64,000 nucleotides of DNA from Polynucleobacter sp. MWH-Jannik1A5 (GCF_018881795.1 NZ_JACVPQ010000001.1:697376-761375); one strand, 5' to 3'; positions 45,339 through 54,732 are shown, numbered from the stretch's first letter. A program made the numbers and translations. The notes: generated by a model from the sequence alone, not told the origin.

Positions 45339-46637
45339 TTATGCAGCTTCAGCATCTGGATCAGTGCGCTCTAATTCCAATGATGCAGCAAGAAGAGCCA
45401 AACGGGCAACCACGCCATATAGATAGAAGCGATTAGGCGCTGCACTACCTGGCTTAGCACCTAAATCAGGCATGGAATTTTGCTCAAATGCCAACGGTAC
45501 AAAGTGCATGCCAGGAGCATTGAGATTTTCATCTGGGCCACGATCAGTATGCACTCGATAGAAGCCGCCAATGACGTAACGATCGATCATATAAACAACT
45601 GGCTCAGCAACGGCTTCATTTACTTTTTCGAAGGTATAAACACCCTCTTGAATCAATACATCACTGACTTCAAGGCCTTCCTTAACCACACTCATCTTAT
45701 TGCGGTCTTTGCGGTTCAAACCCTTTAACTGCGCAGGATCATTCACCACCATGATGCCCATGCCATAAGTCCCAGCATCTGCTTTCACTACGACATAAGG
45801 CTTTTCTTTAATGCCATATTCGCGGTATTTCTTCGCAGTCTTTTTCAATACCTGCTCAACTGCAGTCTGCAGCTCATCTTCACCTTTGCGCTCATGAAAA
45901 TTAATATTCGAGCAACTTGAAAAATAGGGGTTGATCATCCACGGATCAATGTCAACCACTTTGGCAAATTTCTTTGCGACCTCTTCATAAGCGGCAAAGT
46001 GATTGGATTTCCGACGAACGTGCCAGCCCGCATGCAGGCCTGGCAATAGATATTGTTCGTAAATATTTTCCAGAATCGGAGGAATACCTGCAGATAAATC
46101 GTTGTTCAGCAAAATGGAGCAAGGATCAAAATCTTTTAAGCCTAAGCGCTGCTTCTTGAGTCCCAAGCGCGACAGGGGCTCCATTAATAAACGATTCCCA
46201 TCAGGCAACTCAATCCAAGTGGGCTTCTTAATTTCTTCTGAGAAAGTACCGAGGCGAACGTTCAATCCAGCTTGACGCAAAATGGAAGACAAGCGAGCAA
46301 TATTTTGCAAATAGAAAGTATTGCGAGTGTGACGCTCAGGAATTAGCAATAAGTTTTTGGCTTCTGGACAAATCTTCTCGATTGCGGCCATTGCAGCTTG
46401 CACAGCTAAAGGCAACATCTGCGGAGATAGGTTATTAAACCCACCTGGAAAAAGATTGGTATCTACCGGAGCCAGCTTAAAGCCAGAATTACGCAAATCC
46501 ACCGAACAGTAAAACGGCGGAGTATGTTCTTGCCATTCCAGCCTGAACCAACGCTCAATGGTTGGGGTCGCTTCTAGAACCTTTGACTCTAATTCGAGCA
46601 AAGGGCCGCTGAGTGCAGTAATGAGATGTGGAACCAT
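45339..46637 (-). CDS. gshA: Glutamate-cysteine ligase, betaproteobacterial type
   Basis: First step of glutathione synthesis. The 432-residue protein belongs to the type found in betaproteobacteria and Acidithiobacillus, unlike the enterobacterial enzyme; visible segments include FRLEWQEHTPPFYCSVDLRN, LFPGGFNNL, VVVKADAGTYGMGIMVV and a C-terminal APNRFYLYGVVARLALLAA. It leads the gshA-gshB-EIIA-ptsH-ptsI group. A terminator of the upstream amtB lies at 46668-46689. Confidence 0.95.
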   Translation of the reverse strand: MVPHLITALSGPLLELESKVLEATPTIERWFRLEWQEHTPPFYCSVDLRNSGFKLAPVDTNLFPGGFNNLSPQMLPLAVQAAMAAIEKICPEAKNLLLIPERHTRNTFYLQNIARLSSILRQAGLNVRLGTFSEEIKKPTWIELPDGNRLLMEPLSRLGLKKQRLGLKDFDPCSILLNNDLSAGIPPILENIYEQYLLPGLHAGWHVRRKSNHFAAYEEVAKKFAKVVDIDPWMINPYFSSCSNINFHERKGEDELQTAVEQVLKKTAKKYREYGIKEKPYVVVKADAGTYGMGIMVVNDPAQLKGLNRKDRNKMSVVKEGLEVSDVLIQEGVYTFEKVNEAVAEPVVYMIDRYVIGGFYRVHTDRGPDENLNAPGMHFVPLAFEQNSMPDLGAKPGSAAPNRFYLYGVVARLALLAASLELERTDPDAEAA

Positions 46638-46667
46638 TCCACCATTGTAAGATTATTAAAAGAAAGA

Positions 46668-46689
46668 CGCGGGATCCGAGGATCCCGCG
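46668..46689 (-). terminator. Rho-independent terminator after amtB
   Basis: CGCGGGATC (46668-46676) and GATCCCGCG (46681-46689) form a nine-base GC-rich stem with loop CGAG. On the minus strand a T-rich tract (complement of AAAAGAAAGA) follows, so it ends the amtB message before gshA. Confidence 0.85.
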
Positions 46690-46740
46690 CTTAAAACTAG
46701 GCAGCCAACCAAGGCCGCCCAGTGAGGGGTAATCTACTAA

Positions 46741-48225
46741 TTAAGACTCGTAAGCAGACTCACCGTGTGAGCTGATATCCAAGCCTTCGCGCTCTTGATC
46801 TTCCTTAACGCGTAAACCAATCACGATATCGACTAATTTGAAGGCAATATATGAAACTACGCCTGACCAAATTAAAGTCACAATCACGCCTTGGCTTTGG
46901 ATCCAAAGCTGGCTAGCGATAGAGTAATCAGGGGCAACAGCATTTGCTACATAGTCCCAGATACCTGTTCCGCCGAGTGCTGGATCAGCAAATACGCCGG
47001 TTAACAAAGCGCCCAAGATACCGCCAACGCCATGCACACCGAATACGTCCAAGCTGTCGTCTGAACCCAATATTCTCTTGAGACCAGAAACACCCCACAA
47101 ACAAACTACACCAGCAGCAGCACCGATGGCGAGAGCACCCATTGGACCAACAAAGCCAGCAGCAGGAGTAACAGCAACTAAACCAGCTACGCAACCAGAT
47201 GCAGCGCCCAACATGGAAGGCTTGCCTTTTGTAATCCACTCAGCAAATGACCAACCCAATACTGCAGCGGCAGTTGCCAACAATGTATTTACGAAAGCTA
47301 ATACCGCACTGCCATTTGCTTCGAGAGCTGAACCAGCATTGAAGCCAAACCAACCAAACCACAAAAGTGATGCGCCAATCATGACGAATACCAAGTTGTG
47401 TGGCTTCATTGCTTCTTTGCCGTAACCCAAACGCTTGCCAACCACGTATGAACCAACCAAGCCTGCGATCGCAGCATTGATGTGAACAACAGTACCGCCA
47501 GCAAAGTCGAGAACACCCTTCTGCCACAACCAGCCAGCACGCGCTGTAATTGCTTCGAGTGATGCAGCATCTTTGATGTCATCTGGACCAGGCCAGAACC
47601 AGACCATGTGAGCGATTGGTAAATAGCTGAAAGTAAACCAAAGAATCACAAACAAAATGATCGCGGAGAACTTCGCACGCTCAGCAAATGCACCAACGAT
47701 CAAGCAGCAAGTAATTGTTGCGAATGCAGCCTGGAAAGCCATAAATACAAACTCAGGAATAACAACACCCTTACTAAAGGTAGCCGCTACTGAATCAGGA
47801 TTCATGCCTTGCAAGAACAAACGATCTAATCCACCAATAAATGCCCCGCCTTCGCTAAACGCAAAGCTATAGCCATAAAGAGACCATAAGACCGTTACTA
47901 ATGAAAAGATAAACATACACTGTACGAGTACAGACAGAATGTTTTTGCTACGTGTTAAACCGCCGTAGAACAAAGCCAAACCAGGCAGAGTCATCAAAAT
48001 TACTAATGCGGTACACACTAGCAACCAAGCTGTATCTGCTTTATTGCACTTTTCAGAGCAAAGGACTGGAGCAGGCTCTGCAGCAGCAGGCGTTGCAGCA
48101 GGAGCTGTTACAGCTGGCTTTTTAACTTCATCAGCATGCGCTGGCGAAGTAACCATCACACCAGTAGCGCCAATAGCCAAGGCCATAGCACCACTAGCAA
48201 CGAGTCGTTTCATCCAAGTTAACAT
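46741..48225 (-). CDS. amtB: Ammonium transporter
   Basis: Trimeric ammonium channel. The ATG at 48225 (494 residues, GAGAGG ten bases upstream) gives a signal peptide with cleavage near AHA-DEV, then an Ala/Pro-rich linker with a Cys pair (CSEKCNK), followed by eleven membrane helices. Family motifs are ADTAWLLVCTALVILMTLPGLALFYGG (in part), HMVWFWPG, FAGGTVVHINAAIAGL, and DSLDVFGVHGVGGILGALLTG. A longer open frame to 48396 runs into glnK and is not used. Follows glnK by 13 bases, the standard pair. Confidence 0.97.
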   Translation of the reverse strand: MLTWMKRLVASGAMALAIGATGVMVTSPAHADEVKKPAVTAPAATPAAAEPAPVLCSEKCNKADTAWLLVCTALVILMTLPGLALFYGGLTRSKNILSVLVQCMFIFSLVTVLWSLYGYSFAFSEGGAFIGGLDRLFLQGMNPDSVAATFSKGVVIPEFVFMAFQAAFATITCCLIVGAFAERAKFSAIILFVILWFTFSYLPIAHMVWFWPGPDDIKDAASLEAITARAGWLWQKGVLDFAGGTVVHINAAIAGLVGSYVVGKRLGYGKEAMKPHNLVFVMIGASLLWFGWFGFNAGSALEANGSAVLAFVNTLLATAAAVLGWSFAEWITKGKPSMLGAASGCVAGLVAVTPAAGFVGPMGALAIGAAAGVVCLWGVSGLKRILGSDDSLDVFGVHGVGGILGALLTGVFADPALGGTGIWDYVANAVAPDYSIASQLWIQSQGVIVTLIWSGVVSYIAFKLVDIVIGLRVKEDQEREGLDISSHGESAYES

Positions 48226-48238
48226 TTTGAACCTCTCT

Positions 48239-48589
<351 letters not shown>

Positions 48590-48602
48590 TCAGAGGAAAT
48601 AA

Positions 48603-49451
48603 TTAAAATACTTTTGTGAGAGAAACTACAGCACCTGGACGACCTGCAGAGCTAGTCATAACTCCAGTTGTTGTGCTTGACCATGTGTTCCACCAAACTG
48701 GATTTGCATTGGTGCTTACATAAGCAGCTGAAAGAGATAAGCCTCCCCCAAAGTCTTTAGTTGCGCCAACCTTAAAGTCTGTATAGCTAAGATTGTTTTG
48801 GCCTTGCAACAATGGACCACTTGTAACAGGCTGACCAGCAACGTATTGATAGCCAATGTGCCCATTCAAGCTAATACCCCAAATGCCAGTGTCATAGTTT
48901 GCTGTGAGGTCTGGATACACAGAACCTGTACTATTTGGGATACCAAAGATGTTTGTTAATGAATAGTTCACCTTAACAAAACCAGTAACCGGGCCAAAGG
49001 TAAAGTTTTGAGCAGCATACAGTTCTGTTGTATTTGGATTCAACATCATGGCGTTATAGTTGCCGCCAGTTTGTGGATAGTAGTACTGCAATACACCAAA
49101 GTCAGAAGCAAAACCTTCAGCAATCAACTCCTTCTTAAAACCACCGTAGAAGTCCATTTCAATCGGCGCTTTAACTCCGTTATTTGTAGTATTAGCCACC
49201 CAGTTAATCGTGCTGTTCCAGTTGCCGATATAGAAACCGCTCTCATGGGCATAATCAAAACCGCCCTGAATTGCTGGTTGATAGTTTGTTTGAGAAATAC
49301 CACGGTAGCGATAGTCATTAGTGATCGACACGTTTGCTGTAACCGGGCTCACTTCTGGAGCCTCCGCCGCAGGAGCAGTTTGCGCAAATGCTGCGGTTGC
49401 AAATAAACCAGAGGCTGCTAGAGCGATGGCTGTCTTTTGAATTGTTTTCAT
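48603..49451 (-). CDS. TorF-type putative outer-membrane porin
   Basis: A 282-residue exported protein: signal peptide cleaved near AFA-QTA, then alternating beta strands rich in aromatic residues and ending in phenylalanine (VSLTKVF), as expected for an outer-membrane barrel. The segment SITNDYRYRGISQTNYQPA is the hallmark of the TorF-like putative porin family. Position before glnK-amtB suggests a role in nitrogen-source uptake, which is inference. Upstream lies a repeat-rich regulatory region. Confidence 0.9.
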   Translation of the reverse strand: MKTIQKTAIALAASGLFATAAFAQTAPAAEAPEVSPVTANVSITNDYRYRGISQTNYQPAIQGGFDYAHESGFYIGNWNSTINWVANTTNNGVKAPIEMDFYGGFKKELIAEGFASDFGVLQYYYPQTGGNYNAMMLNPNTTELYAAQNFTFGPVTGFVKVNYSLTNIFGIPNSTGSVYPDLTANYDTGIWGISLNGHIGYQYVAGQPVTSGPLLQGQNNLSYTDFKVGATKDFGGGLSLSAAYVSTNANPVWWNTWSSTTTGVMTSSAGRPGAVVSLTKVF

Positions 49452-49463
49452 TTAAAACTCCTA

Positions 49464-49511
49464 AGTGATCATGAAAAGGGAAAAATGCTTATTGCATGGA
49501 GTGATCATGAA
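49464..49511 (-). repeat. Pair of 12-base direct repeats upstream of the porin gene
   Basis: AGTGATCATGAA occurs exactly at 49464-49475 and 49500-49511, 36 bases apart. Each contains the palindrome TGATCA. A second repeat, AATGCTTAT followed by TGCA or GCA, occurs at 49484-49492 and 49551-49559. Placement 13-60 bases before the porin ATG suggests an operator pair; the protein is unknown. Confidence 0.6.
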
Positions 49512-49558
49512 GGTCGGCCCTTTTTTGAATTTCTGCAGATTCACCTAATTAATGCTTA

Positions 49559-49598
49559 TGCACTTTTTTGGTGCTTACTATTGCACCTGATGAGTGAA
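49559..49598 (-). promoter_or_regulatory. NtrC-like binding sites upstream of porin-glnK-amtB
   Basis: TGCAC-TTTTTT-GGTGCT at 49559-49575 has both arms of the NtrC consensus (TGCAC-N6-GGTGC). A second, weaker copy TGCACC-N5-AGTGAA is at 49582-49598, 23 bases on. They lie 108-147 bases before the porin start, a usual enhancer distance. I could not find a sigma-54 promoter (GG-N10-GC with flanking match) between them and the gene. Confidence 0.6.
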
Positions 49599-49629
49599 TT
49601 TGGGCCATTTATCGGGTTTTGACCCCCTT

Positions 49630-49659
49630 TTGGGCATTTTTAGCGCTACAACTTAAAAT
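49630..49659 (+). promoter_or_regulatory. Possible promoter of ubiK
   Basis: TTGGGC (49630-49635) and TAAAAT (49654-49659) are 18 bases apart on the plus strand, with the ubiK start codon about 50 bases downstream. Pattern evidence only. Confidence 0.4.
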
Positions 49660-49709
49660 AGAGATCTGTATCTTTTCTGCAACTCTCAATAGAACTGCGA
49701 ATCCCCATC

Positions 49710-49964
49710 ATGCAAAAACCCGGTGAAATTCTCGAGCAAATCCAACGTATCGCCAGCGATATGCAAAACAAGGTTGGTGATGCAATCCGCAATTCTCCAG
49801 CTCAAGAGATTGAAAAGAATGTGCGCGCGATGATGAACCAGGGATTTCAGAAAATGGACTTGGTCACACGTGAGGAGTTTGAACTTCAGAGCAAGGTACT
49901 TGCTAAAACACGTGAAAAACTAGAGGCACTTGAAGCTAAAGTGGCAGCACTGGAAAAACAGTAA
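49710..49964 (+). CDS. ubiK: Ubiquinone biosynthesis accessory factor UbiK (YqiC/BMFP family)
   Basis: 84 residues: an amphipathic N-terminal helix (ILEQIQRIASDMQNKVGDA), then VTREEFELQSKVLAKTREKLEALEAKV, a trimeric coiled coil of the membrane fusogenic BMFP family. In E. coli and Salmonella this protein helps the UbiJ-containing complex of late ubiquinone synthesis. In other Burkholderiales it is followed by comM; here a convergent lipoprotein gene follows. Confidence 0.93.
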   Translation: MQKPGEILEQIQRIASDMQNKVGDAIRNSPAQEIEKNVRAMMNQGFQKMDLVTREEFELQSKVLAKTREKLEALEAKVAALEKQ

Positions 49965-50000
49965 TAGCCAGCAGCTACCTCAAATTAAATTAGTCAGGCT

Positions 50001-50597
50001 TTACTCGGGCAAAAAATCATTAAAGAAGTTTTCATATTCCTCTTTAGCAAAAAAAGTTTTTGCATTGTCTGAGCTTGCTTTTGCATGTAGCACTGAGATC
50101 TGATAGACCCAACTGTCTCCATTGGGCGCCACCCGATTAATCCAGCGTACGCGCATGAGCTGCTGTGTTTTGTCATTCGACTTCAAATCAAGAAAATAAT
50201 CTTTGGTCGATAAACGTTGTCGGTCTAGGGTTTTATAAAAAGCATCTTCAATCATGACATTGCCGCCAGACGCCTTTGTCCTCTCAATTAAATTAGTCTG
50301 CAACTGGGAAAGCAACTTATTCAATGATGATGCTTGATTGGCTGGTAACTGAATAGTGCTGACCGAATAAATATCGTCGTCAATTTTTACGGCTTCGAGT
50401 GTTTGAGAAAGCTCCTGTTCCCCATAGGGAATCTTGCGCTCCAGTTTATCTGGCTTACCCGGAAATAAAGCGGTATATCTTTCTTGTGGCGACTGGACTG
50501 TACGCCAATCTAATTTGGGGCTACACCCAACCAGAAAAACTAAAGCCGCTAAAAAAATAACGGCTTTATAAACTTTTCTAAACAACCCCAGCTCCAT
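50001..50597 (-). CDS. Predicted lipoprotein of unknown function
   Basis: 198 residues from the ATG at 50597, which overlaps the end of lipA by 20 bases; a longer frame is a shadow of lipA. It has a lipoprotein signal peptide (hydrophobic residues about 10-22, lipobox LVGC with Cys near 24) and a globular region with [20 protein letters not shown], a pattern seen in small secreted or periplasmic proteins of the DUF/PsbP-like kind. I do not recognise the family with confidence. Anchoring in the outer or inner membrane is expected; +2 residue is Ser, favouring the outer membrane. Confidence 0.8.
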   Translation of the reverse strand: MELGLFRKVYKAVIFLAALVFLVGCSPKLDWRTVQSPQERYTALFPGKPDKLERKIPYGEQELSQTLEAVKIDDDIYSVSTIQLPANQASSLNKLLSQLQTNLIERTKASGGNVMIEDAFYKTLDRQRLSTKDYFLDLKSNDKTQQLMRVRWINRVAPNGDSWVYQISVLHAKASSDNAKTFFAKEEYENFFNDFLPE

Positions 50598-51588
50598 GCG
50601 CCTGTTGATCTGCGTGATAGCTTGAGCGCACCATAGCCCCGACTGCCGCATGCGAGAAGCCCATTTCATAAGCCTTTTCTTCAAACATCTTGAAGACATC
50701 GGGATGTACATAACGCGTCACCGGCAAATGATGGCCTGAAGGAGCAAGATACTGGCCGATCGTGAGCATGTCGATATTGTGCTCACGCATATCACGCATA
50801 ACTTCTAAAATTTCTTCATCCGTTTCACCAAGACCAACCATCAAACCACTTTTAGTGGGTACATGTGGAAAGCGCTCTTTGAAGTCTTTTAGGAGCTTTA
50901 ATGAATGTAAGTAGTCAGCTCCAGGTCTAGCTTGTTTATACAAACGAGGTACTGTCTCTAGGTTGTGATTCATTACATCAGGCAAACCACTCGGCGCATG
51001 ATCAGCAAAAATATCTAAAGCCTTATCAAGGCGGCCACGAAAATCTGGCACCAATACTTCGATGCGGGTGTTGGGCGAAAGAGTACGTGATTGAGAAATG
51101 CAATCCACATAATGCATTGCACCCCCATCTCGTAGATCATCACGATCCACGCTAGTAATAACAACATAGTTCAACTTCAGGGCAGCAATAGTGCGCGCTA
51201 GATTGGCCGGCTCTTTTGTATCCAAAGGATCTGGTCTGCCGTGCCCTACATCGCAGAATGGGCAGCGACGTGTACATTTGTCACCCATGATCATGAATGT
51301 TGCCGTGCCTTTACCGAAGCATTCACCAATATTTGGACAACTTGCCTCTTCACAAACTGTTACCAATTCGTTCTCGCGCAGAATCTTTTTAATTTCAGAA
51401 AAGCGTGAATTGTTGGAAGCAGCTTTAACTCTGATCCAATCTGGCTTTTTAAGCACCTGTTCTAGCGGAACAATCTTGATTGGAATGCGCGCAGTCTTCT
51501 CACTTGATTTTTGCTTACGTGATGCGTCGTAATTAAGGTCTTGGCGACCCTCAAGAGGTGTGTTGGTGTCAGGCTTATTTATTGTCAT
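50578..51588 (-). CDS. lipA: Lipoyl synthase
   Basis: Radical SAM enzyme that inserts two sulfurs into octanoyl groups on lipoyl domains. The 336-residue protein has the auxiliary cluster motif [12 protein letters not shown] and the radical SAM motif CTRRCPFC, then [11 protein letters not shown] and the final [10 protein letters not shown]. Length is near E. coli LipA (321). It overlaps lipB by ATGA. Confidence 0.98.
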   Translation of the reverse strand: MTINKPDTNTPLEGRQDLNYDASRKQKSSEKTARIPIKIVPLEQVLKKPDWIRVKAASNNSRFSEIKKILRENELVTVCEEASCPNIGECFGKGTATFMIMGDKCTRRCPFCDVGHGRPDPLDTKEPANLARTIAALKLNYVVITSVDRDDLRDGGAMHYVDCISQSRTLSPNTRIEVLVPDFRGRLDKALDIFADHAPSGLPDVMNHNLETVPRLYKQARPGADYLHSLKLLKDFKERFPHVPTKSGLMVGLGETDEEILEVMRDMREHNIDMLTIGQYLAPSGHHLPVTRYVHPDVFKMFEEKAYEMGFSHAAVGAMVRSSYHADQQAHGAGVV

Positions 51589-52229
51589 GATGGCATCAGT
51601 TGCTTTTGTAAATGCTGCAAAAGCCTTTGGCTAATAGTGTCTATATTGTCCTTGATCCCAAGGGTTTGCATATCAACCGTCTTTAAACCCTCATAACCAC
51701 AAGGGTGGATGCGCTGGAAAGCCTCTAAATCAGTTGCGACATTGAGAGCTAGGCCATGATAGGAGCAGCTTTTAGAGACTTTAAGACCCAAGGCAGCAAT
51801 CTTCGCCCCAATCCATTCTGGAGGCACTCCTGACTGCTGTGAGACGTAAATTCCTGGGGCGCCTGGATGTCTTTCGGCCTGAATACCGAAATCGGTCAGC
51901 GTATCGATCACTGCTTGCTCTATTCGAGAGACCAGTTCTTTGACAAAAATTCCAAGACGCCTTAGATCCAGCAAAAGGTAAACCACGATTTGGCCGGGAC
52001 CGTGATATGTAATCTCGCCTCCACGATCGACCTGCACCAAAGGAATTTGATTGCTCGGCGAATGTAAATTTCCCGCATCGCCTGCTAGGCCCAAAGTAAA
52101 AACCGGGGGGTGCTCTAAGACCCAAATCTCATCAGGCGTTTCACTGGTGCGCGCTTTAGTAAATGCTTGCATCGCTTCATACGTCGCTGCGTAATCCGCC
52201 AATCCAAGCTGTTTGACTAAAGCTAACAT
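51585..52229 (-). CDS. lipB: Octanoyltransferase
   Basis: Moves octanoate from acyl carrier protein to lipoyl domains. The 214-residue protein has [26 protein letters not shown], the catalytic lysine region [10 protein letters not shown] and the catalytic cysteine in [10 protein letters not shown]. It precedes lipA with a four-base overlap and follows the DUF493 gene after 7 bases, the usual ybeD-lipB-lipA order. Confidence 0.97.
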   Translation of the reverse strand: MLALVKQLGLADYAATYEAMQAFTKARTSETPDEIWVLEHPPVFTLGLAGDAGNLHSPSNQIPLVQVDRGGEITYHGPGQIVVYLLLDLRRLGIFVKELVSRIEQAVIDTLTDFGIQAERHPGAPGIYVSQQSGVPPEWIGAKIAALGLKVSKSCSYHGLALNVATDLEAFQRIHPCGYEGLKTVDMQTLGIKDNIDTISQRLLQHLQKQLMPS

Positions 52230-52236
52230 TAATTAA

Positions 52237-52503
52237 TTAGAGAACCACGCTAACCAATGGATGGGTAGATAAAGTTCTATAAAGCTCATCCAACTGTTCA
52301 CGACTAGTCGCAGTAATTGGCAAAGTAATGCCAAGGTAATTTCCGTCCTTAGATGGACGTTGTTCTACTTTGCTCTCATCAAATGTAGGATCAAATTGCT
52401 TAGCAATATGAATGATCGCAGGGAGATATTCAGGGTTTGTTTTACCCATCACCTTGATTGGAAACATTGAGGGGTACTCAATTAAAGACTTTTCTTCAGC
52501 CAT
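52237..52503 (-). CDS. DUF493 family protein (YbeD-like)
   Basis: 88 residues from the ATG at 52503 (a longer frame upstream shows no family similarity). The segments SLIEYPSMFPIKVMG, GNYLGITLPITATSREQLDELYRTLSTHP and the ferredoxin-like fold are those of YbeD, an ACT-like small protein of unknown role that accompanies lipB and lipA. It may regulate lipoate enzymes by binding a ligand. Confidence 0.93.
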   Translation of the reverse strand: MAEEKSLIEYPSMFPIKVMGKTNPEYLPAIIHIAKQFDPTFDESKVEQRPSKDGNYLGITLPITATSREQLDELYRTLSTHPLVSVVL

Positions 52504-52535
52504 GCTTGACTCTCTATATCTAGTTCGATTTGTAA

Positions 52536-53249
52536 TTATTTGCGATGATCTGGCATACCTAGCCAAGCACCGGTAATGATATTGCGAATGCAATGTAAAC
52601 GGCGATGAAAAAAATGATCCGCACCAGGAACTACTTGCACCGTTAATTCTTGGGGACGCGCCCAATCCAAGACATCAATCAAGGGAATGGTTTCATCCAA
52701 TTCACCGTGAATCAAAATCGTATCGGTAGGAACTTGAGCCAGCGTCCATTTGCCAGCAGCACTACCCACCATGACAAGGCGTTCTGCTGGGCGCCCCAGG
52801 TCTGAAAGCCTTTGCACTAAATGACTACCCACAAAACTTCCGAATGAAAAACCAGATATAACCAACGGCAAAGTATTAGCATTGACCACCCAAGATTGAT
52901 TTGCGGTTGCCTCAAATGCACCCCAACTAGAAGGTGTGCGCATCCAATCAGTCACGTGGAGTAGATCATCTAATTCACCAACACCATCATCATGAACGCC
53001 TTCAGTGCCGCCTACACCGCGAAAGTTTGGGCGCACACTGACATAACCCAATTGATTAAATGCACGCGCCATTGTTTGGGCGACCTTGTTATCCATTGTT
53101 CCGCCCATCAAAGGGTGTGGATGAGCAACGAGCGCTAAGCCGCGAATGGCAAAGTTAGGGTCATTCTTTAATTCATCAGGAAGATCAATAGACATCTCCA
53201 TTGATCCAACAATACCTTCAATATGAATTACTTTTGTACGGCTATTCAT
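52536..53249 (-). CDS. Alpha/beta hydrolase
   Basis: 237-residue hydrolase of the serine aminopeptidase/dienelactone-like class. ALVAHPHPLMGGTMDNKV is the oxyanion region, GFSFGSFVG contains the nucleophile Ser (G-x-S-x-G), and ADHFFHRRL the catalytic His; Asp lies in LIHGELDETIPL. Substrate unknown. The family is widespread in Burkholderiales and often annotated as an acyl-CoA hydrolase-like protein. It precedes DUF493 on the same strand. Confidence 0.9.
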   Translation of the reverse strand: MNSRTKVIHIEGIVGSMEMSIDLPDELKNDPNFAIRGLALVAHPHPLMGGTMDNKVAQTMARAFNQLGYVSVRPNFRGVGGTEGVHDDGVGELDDLLHVTDWMRTPSSWGAFEATANQSWVVNANTLPLVISGFSFGSFVGSHLVQRLSDLGRPAERLVMVGSAAGKWTLAQVPTDTILIHGELDETIPLIDVLDWARPQELTVQVVPGADHFFHRRLHCIRNIITGAWLGMPDHRK

Positions 53250-53275
53250 AAAACACTTTCAATCATTTGAAATCT

Positions 53276-53584
53276 CTAAGTCAACTGCAAACGCTCCACT
53301 GGACGGCCTGCAATCAAATGGGATTGGATAATCTCTTCAATATCATCAACATCAACGAAGGTATACCAAACACCCTCTGGATAGACAACCATCACAGGGC
53401 CATCAGCACATCGATCTAAACACCCAGCTTTATTGACGCGAATCTTTCCTGGTCCTGCAAGACCGAGCTCTTTTACCCTTTTCTTAGCGTAATCAAATAA
53501 TGCAAAGGCATTGTGCTGATCGCAGCATGCTTCACCATTACTGCGTTGGTTTAAACAAAAGAATAGGTGGTGTGAAAAGCTCAT
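53276..53584 (-). CDS. Thioredoxin-like 2Fe-2S ferredoxin
   Basis: 102 residues of the thioredoxin-fold ferredoxin type: HHLFFCLNQRSNGEACCDQ provides two ligand cysteines and NKAGCLDRCADGPVMVVYPEGVWY the other two. Related proteins carry a 2Fe-2S cluster with an unknown partner. It lies between the VanZ-like and hydrolase genes on the minus strand. Confidence 0.92.
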   Translation of the reverse strand: MSFSHHLFFCLNQRSNGEACCDQHNAFALFDYAKKRVKELGLAGPGKIRVNKAGCLDRCADGPVMVVYPEGVWYTFVDVDDIEEIIQSHLIAGRPVERLQLT

Positions 53585-53600
53585 AGAAAAATTATATTCA

Positions 53601-54695
53601 TCAATGTTTTGATTTAAATTCCTTAGCGCTACGAAGCATCCAAATCAGTGCCAGAGGTAACCATACTACTGAAACCCACTGCATGAGCTCATTAAAGTGC
53701 AATAAACGCCCCTGATACCAATGTCTTAGCGTCAGAATGAAATAGGGATTATCGGGTAAAACGTTAACCGCTATTGTGGTGCCAACTAAACAAATCAAGG
53801 CCAACCAAAATTTCTGCTCAGGCTCTAGCCTTAAGGTCCATCTCAATAAGATGCTACCCAGTACCATTCCCCAAATAGCCCCTGCAGTTAGCCAATTCAA
53901 ACTCAATTCCGCCCCAAACTGAAGTGCTGTAAACAGGATCTTGATAGTGACTGTCAAACCTAAAAGCCCATTGAGGATGCGCCACTGAGGAGCTTTGGCA
54001 CGCATACCTAGCGATAACAATAAAGCAACACCTAGCCAACAGAGCGATGTAATCACCGCCTCTTGAATGACGTGATTAATCACTAAGGTACCCCAGTCTA
54101 CTGATGCGAATATGGCATGTCCCCAAACACCAGTCCCCAACCAAGAGCTTTGCGGATAAATTTGCGACCACGGAAATAACAAGAACAGGGCACAAGCCGC
54201 CCAATTTAAACCAAACCATTGGTCAAAGCGCCGACGAATAGCACTACCAGAAAGCCATTGTGGGCCCAAGGGAATAGCCAATAAACCTCCCAAGAGACCG
54301 CCTAAGACATTAGCCCACCAATCCATCTGACTGGGTATGCGTGTAGGCAACCAAGATTGCAACGTTTCTACACCTAGGGCTAATGCAGCGCTCAAACCAA
54401 GAGCAACGCCCAGCGCCACAAAGTTACGCCATCGTGGATAGGCGGCGAACATCACCAAAAATCCCAAAGGGATATAAGCAAGAATATTGACCGCCACATC
54501 AAATAAAGTAATAAAACGCGGCAGGGGGGCATTTAACCAGGCGCCAGCGGATATTCCATTGTGGAAATCAAAATCAAAGGGATTCAGGCTGACATAGAGA
54601 ATCAAGAGCGCATAGCTTAGGCTCATAGCTCTGGCCAATGGCATAGCCTGCAAGGGCCATACCAACTTCCGAGGTCGTTGATCTTTTTGATCCAT
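53601..54695 (-). CDS. VanZ-like membrane protein
   Basis: 364 residues with about nine predicted membrane helices. The first half has the VanZ pattern (SLNPFDFDFHN, DVAVNILAYIPLGFLVMF, ETLQSWLPTRIPSQMDWWANVLGGLLGGLL), the second half is additional helices of unknown kind. Function unknown; VanZ-like proteins are linked with cell-wall or envelope resistance. It is divergent from birA with 37 bases between. Confidence 0.9.
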   Translation of the reverse strand: MDQKDQRPRKLVWPLQAMPLARAMSLSYALLILYVSLNPFDFDFHNGISAGAWLNAPLPRFITLFDVAVNILAYIPLGFLVMFAAYPRWRNFVALGVALGLSAALALGVETLQSWLPTRIPSQMDWWANVLGGLLGGLLAIPLGPQWLSGSAIRRRFDQWFGLNWAACALFLLFPWSQIYPQSSWLGTGVWGHAIFASVDWGTLVINHVIQEAVITSLCWLGVALLLSLGMRAKAPQWRILNGLLGLTVTIKILFTALQFGAELSLNWLTAGAIWGMVLGSILLRWTLRLEPEQKFWLALICLVGTTIAVNVLPDNPYFILTLRHWYQGRLLHFNELMQWVSVVWLPLALIWMLRSAKEFKSKH

Positions 54696-54732
54696 CCCAC
54701 AATTCTAGGTCAGACCTTTCTACAATGGCGGA

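Noticed and set aside
49452-49558. Sigma-54 promoter for the porin-glnK-amtB genes
   Set aside because: I looked for GG-N10-GC with TGGC/TGC flanks on the minus strand and found none of adequate match.
49485-49622. 45-codon plus-strand ORF with AAGGG upstream and a hydrophobic second half, antisense to the porin control region
   Set aside because: It is built largely from the regulatory repeats (the repeat AGTGATCATGAA supplies part of its frame) and has no recognisable relative; I treat it as a chance frame.
52504-52665. 54-residue extension of the DUF493 protein
   Set aside because: It overlaps the preceding hydrolase gene in another frame and is absent in the family; ATG 52503 gives the normal length.
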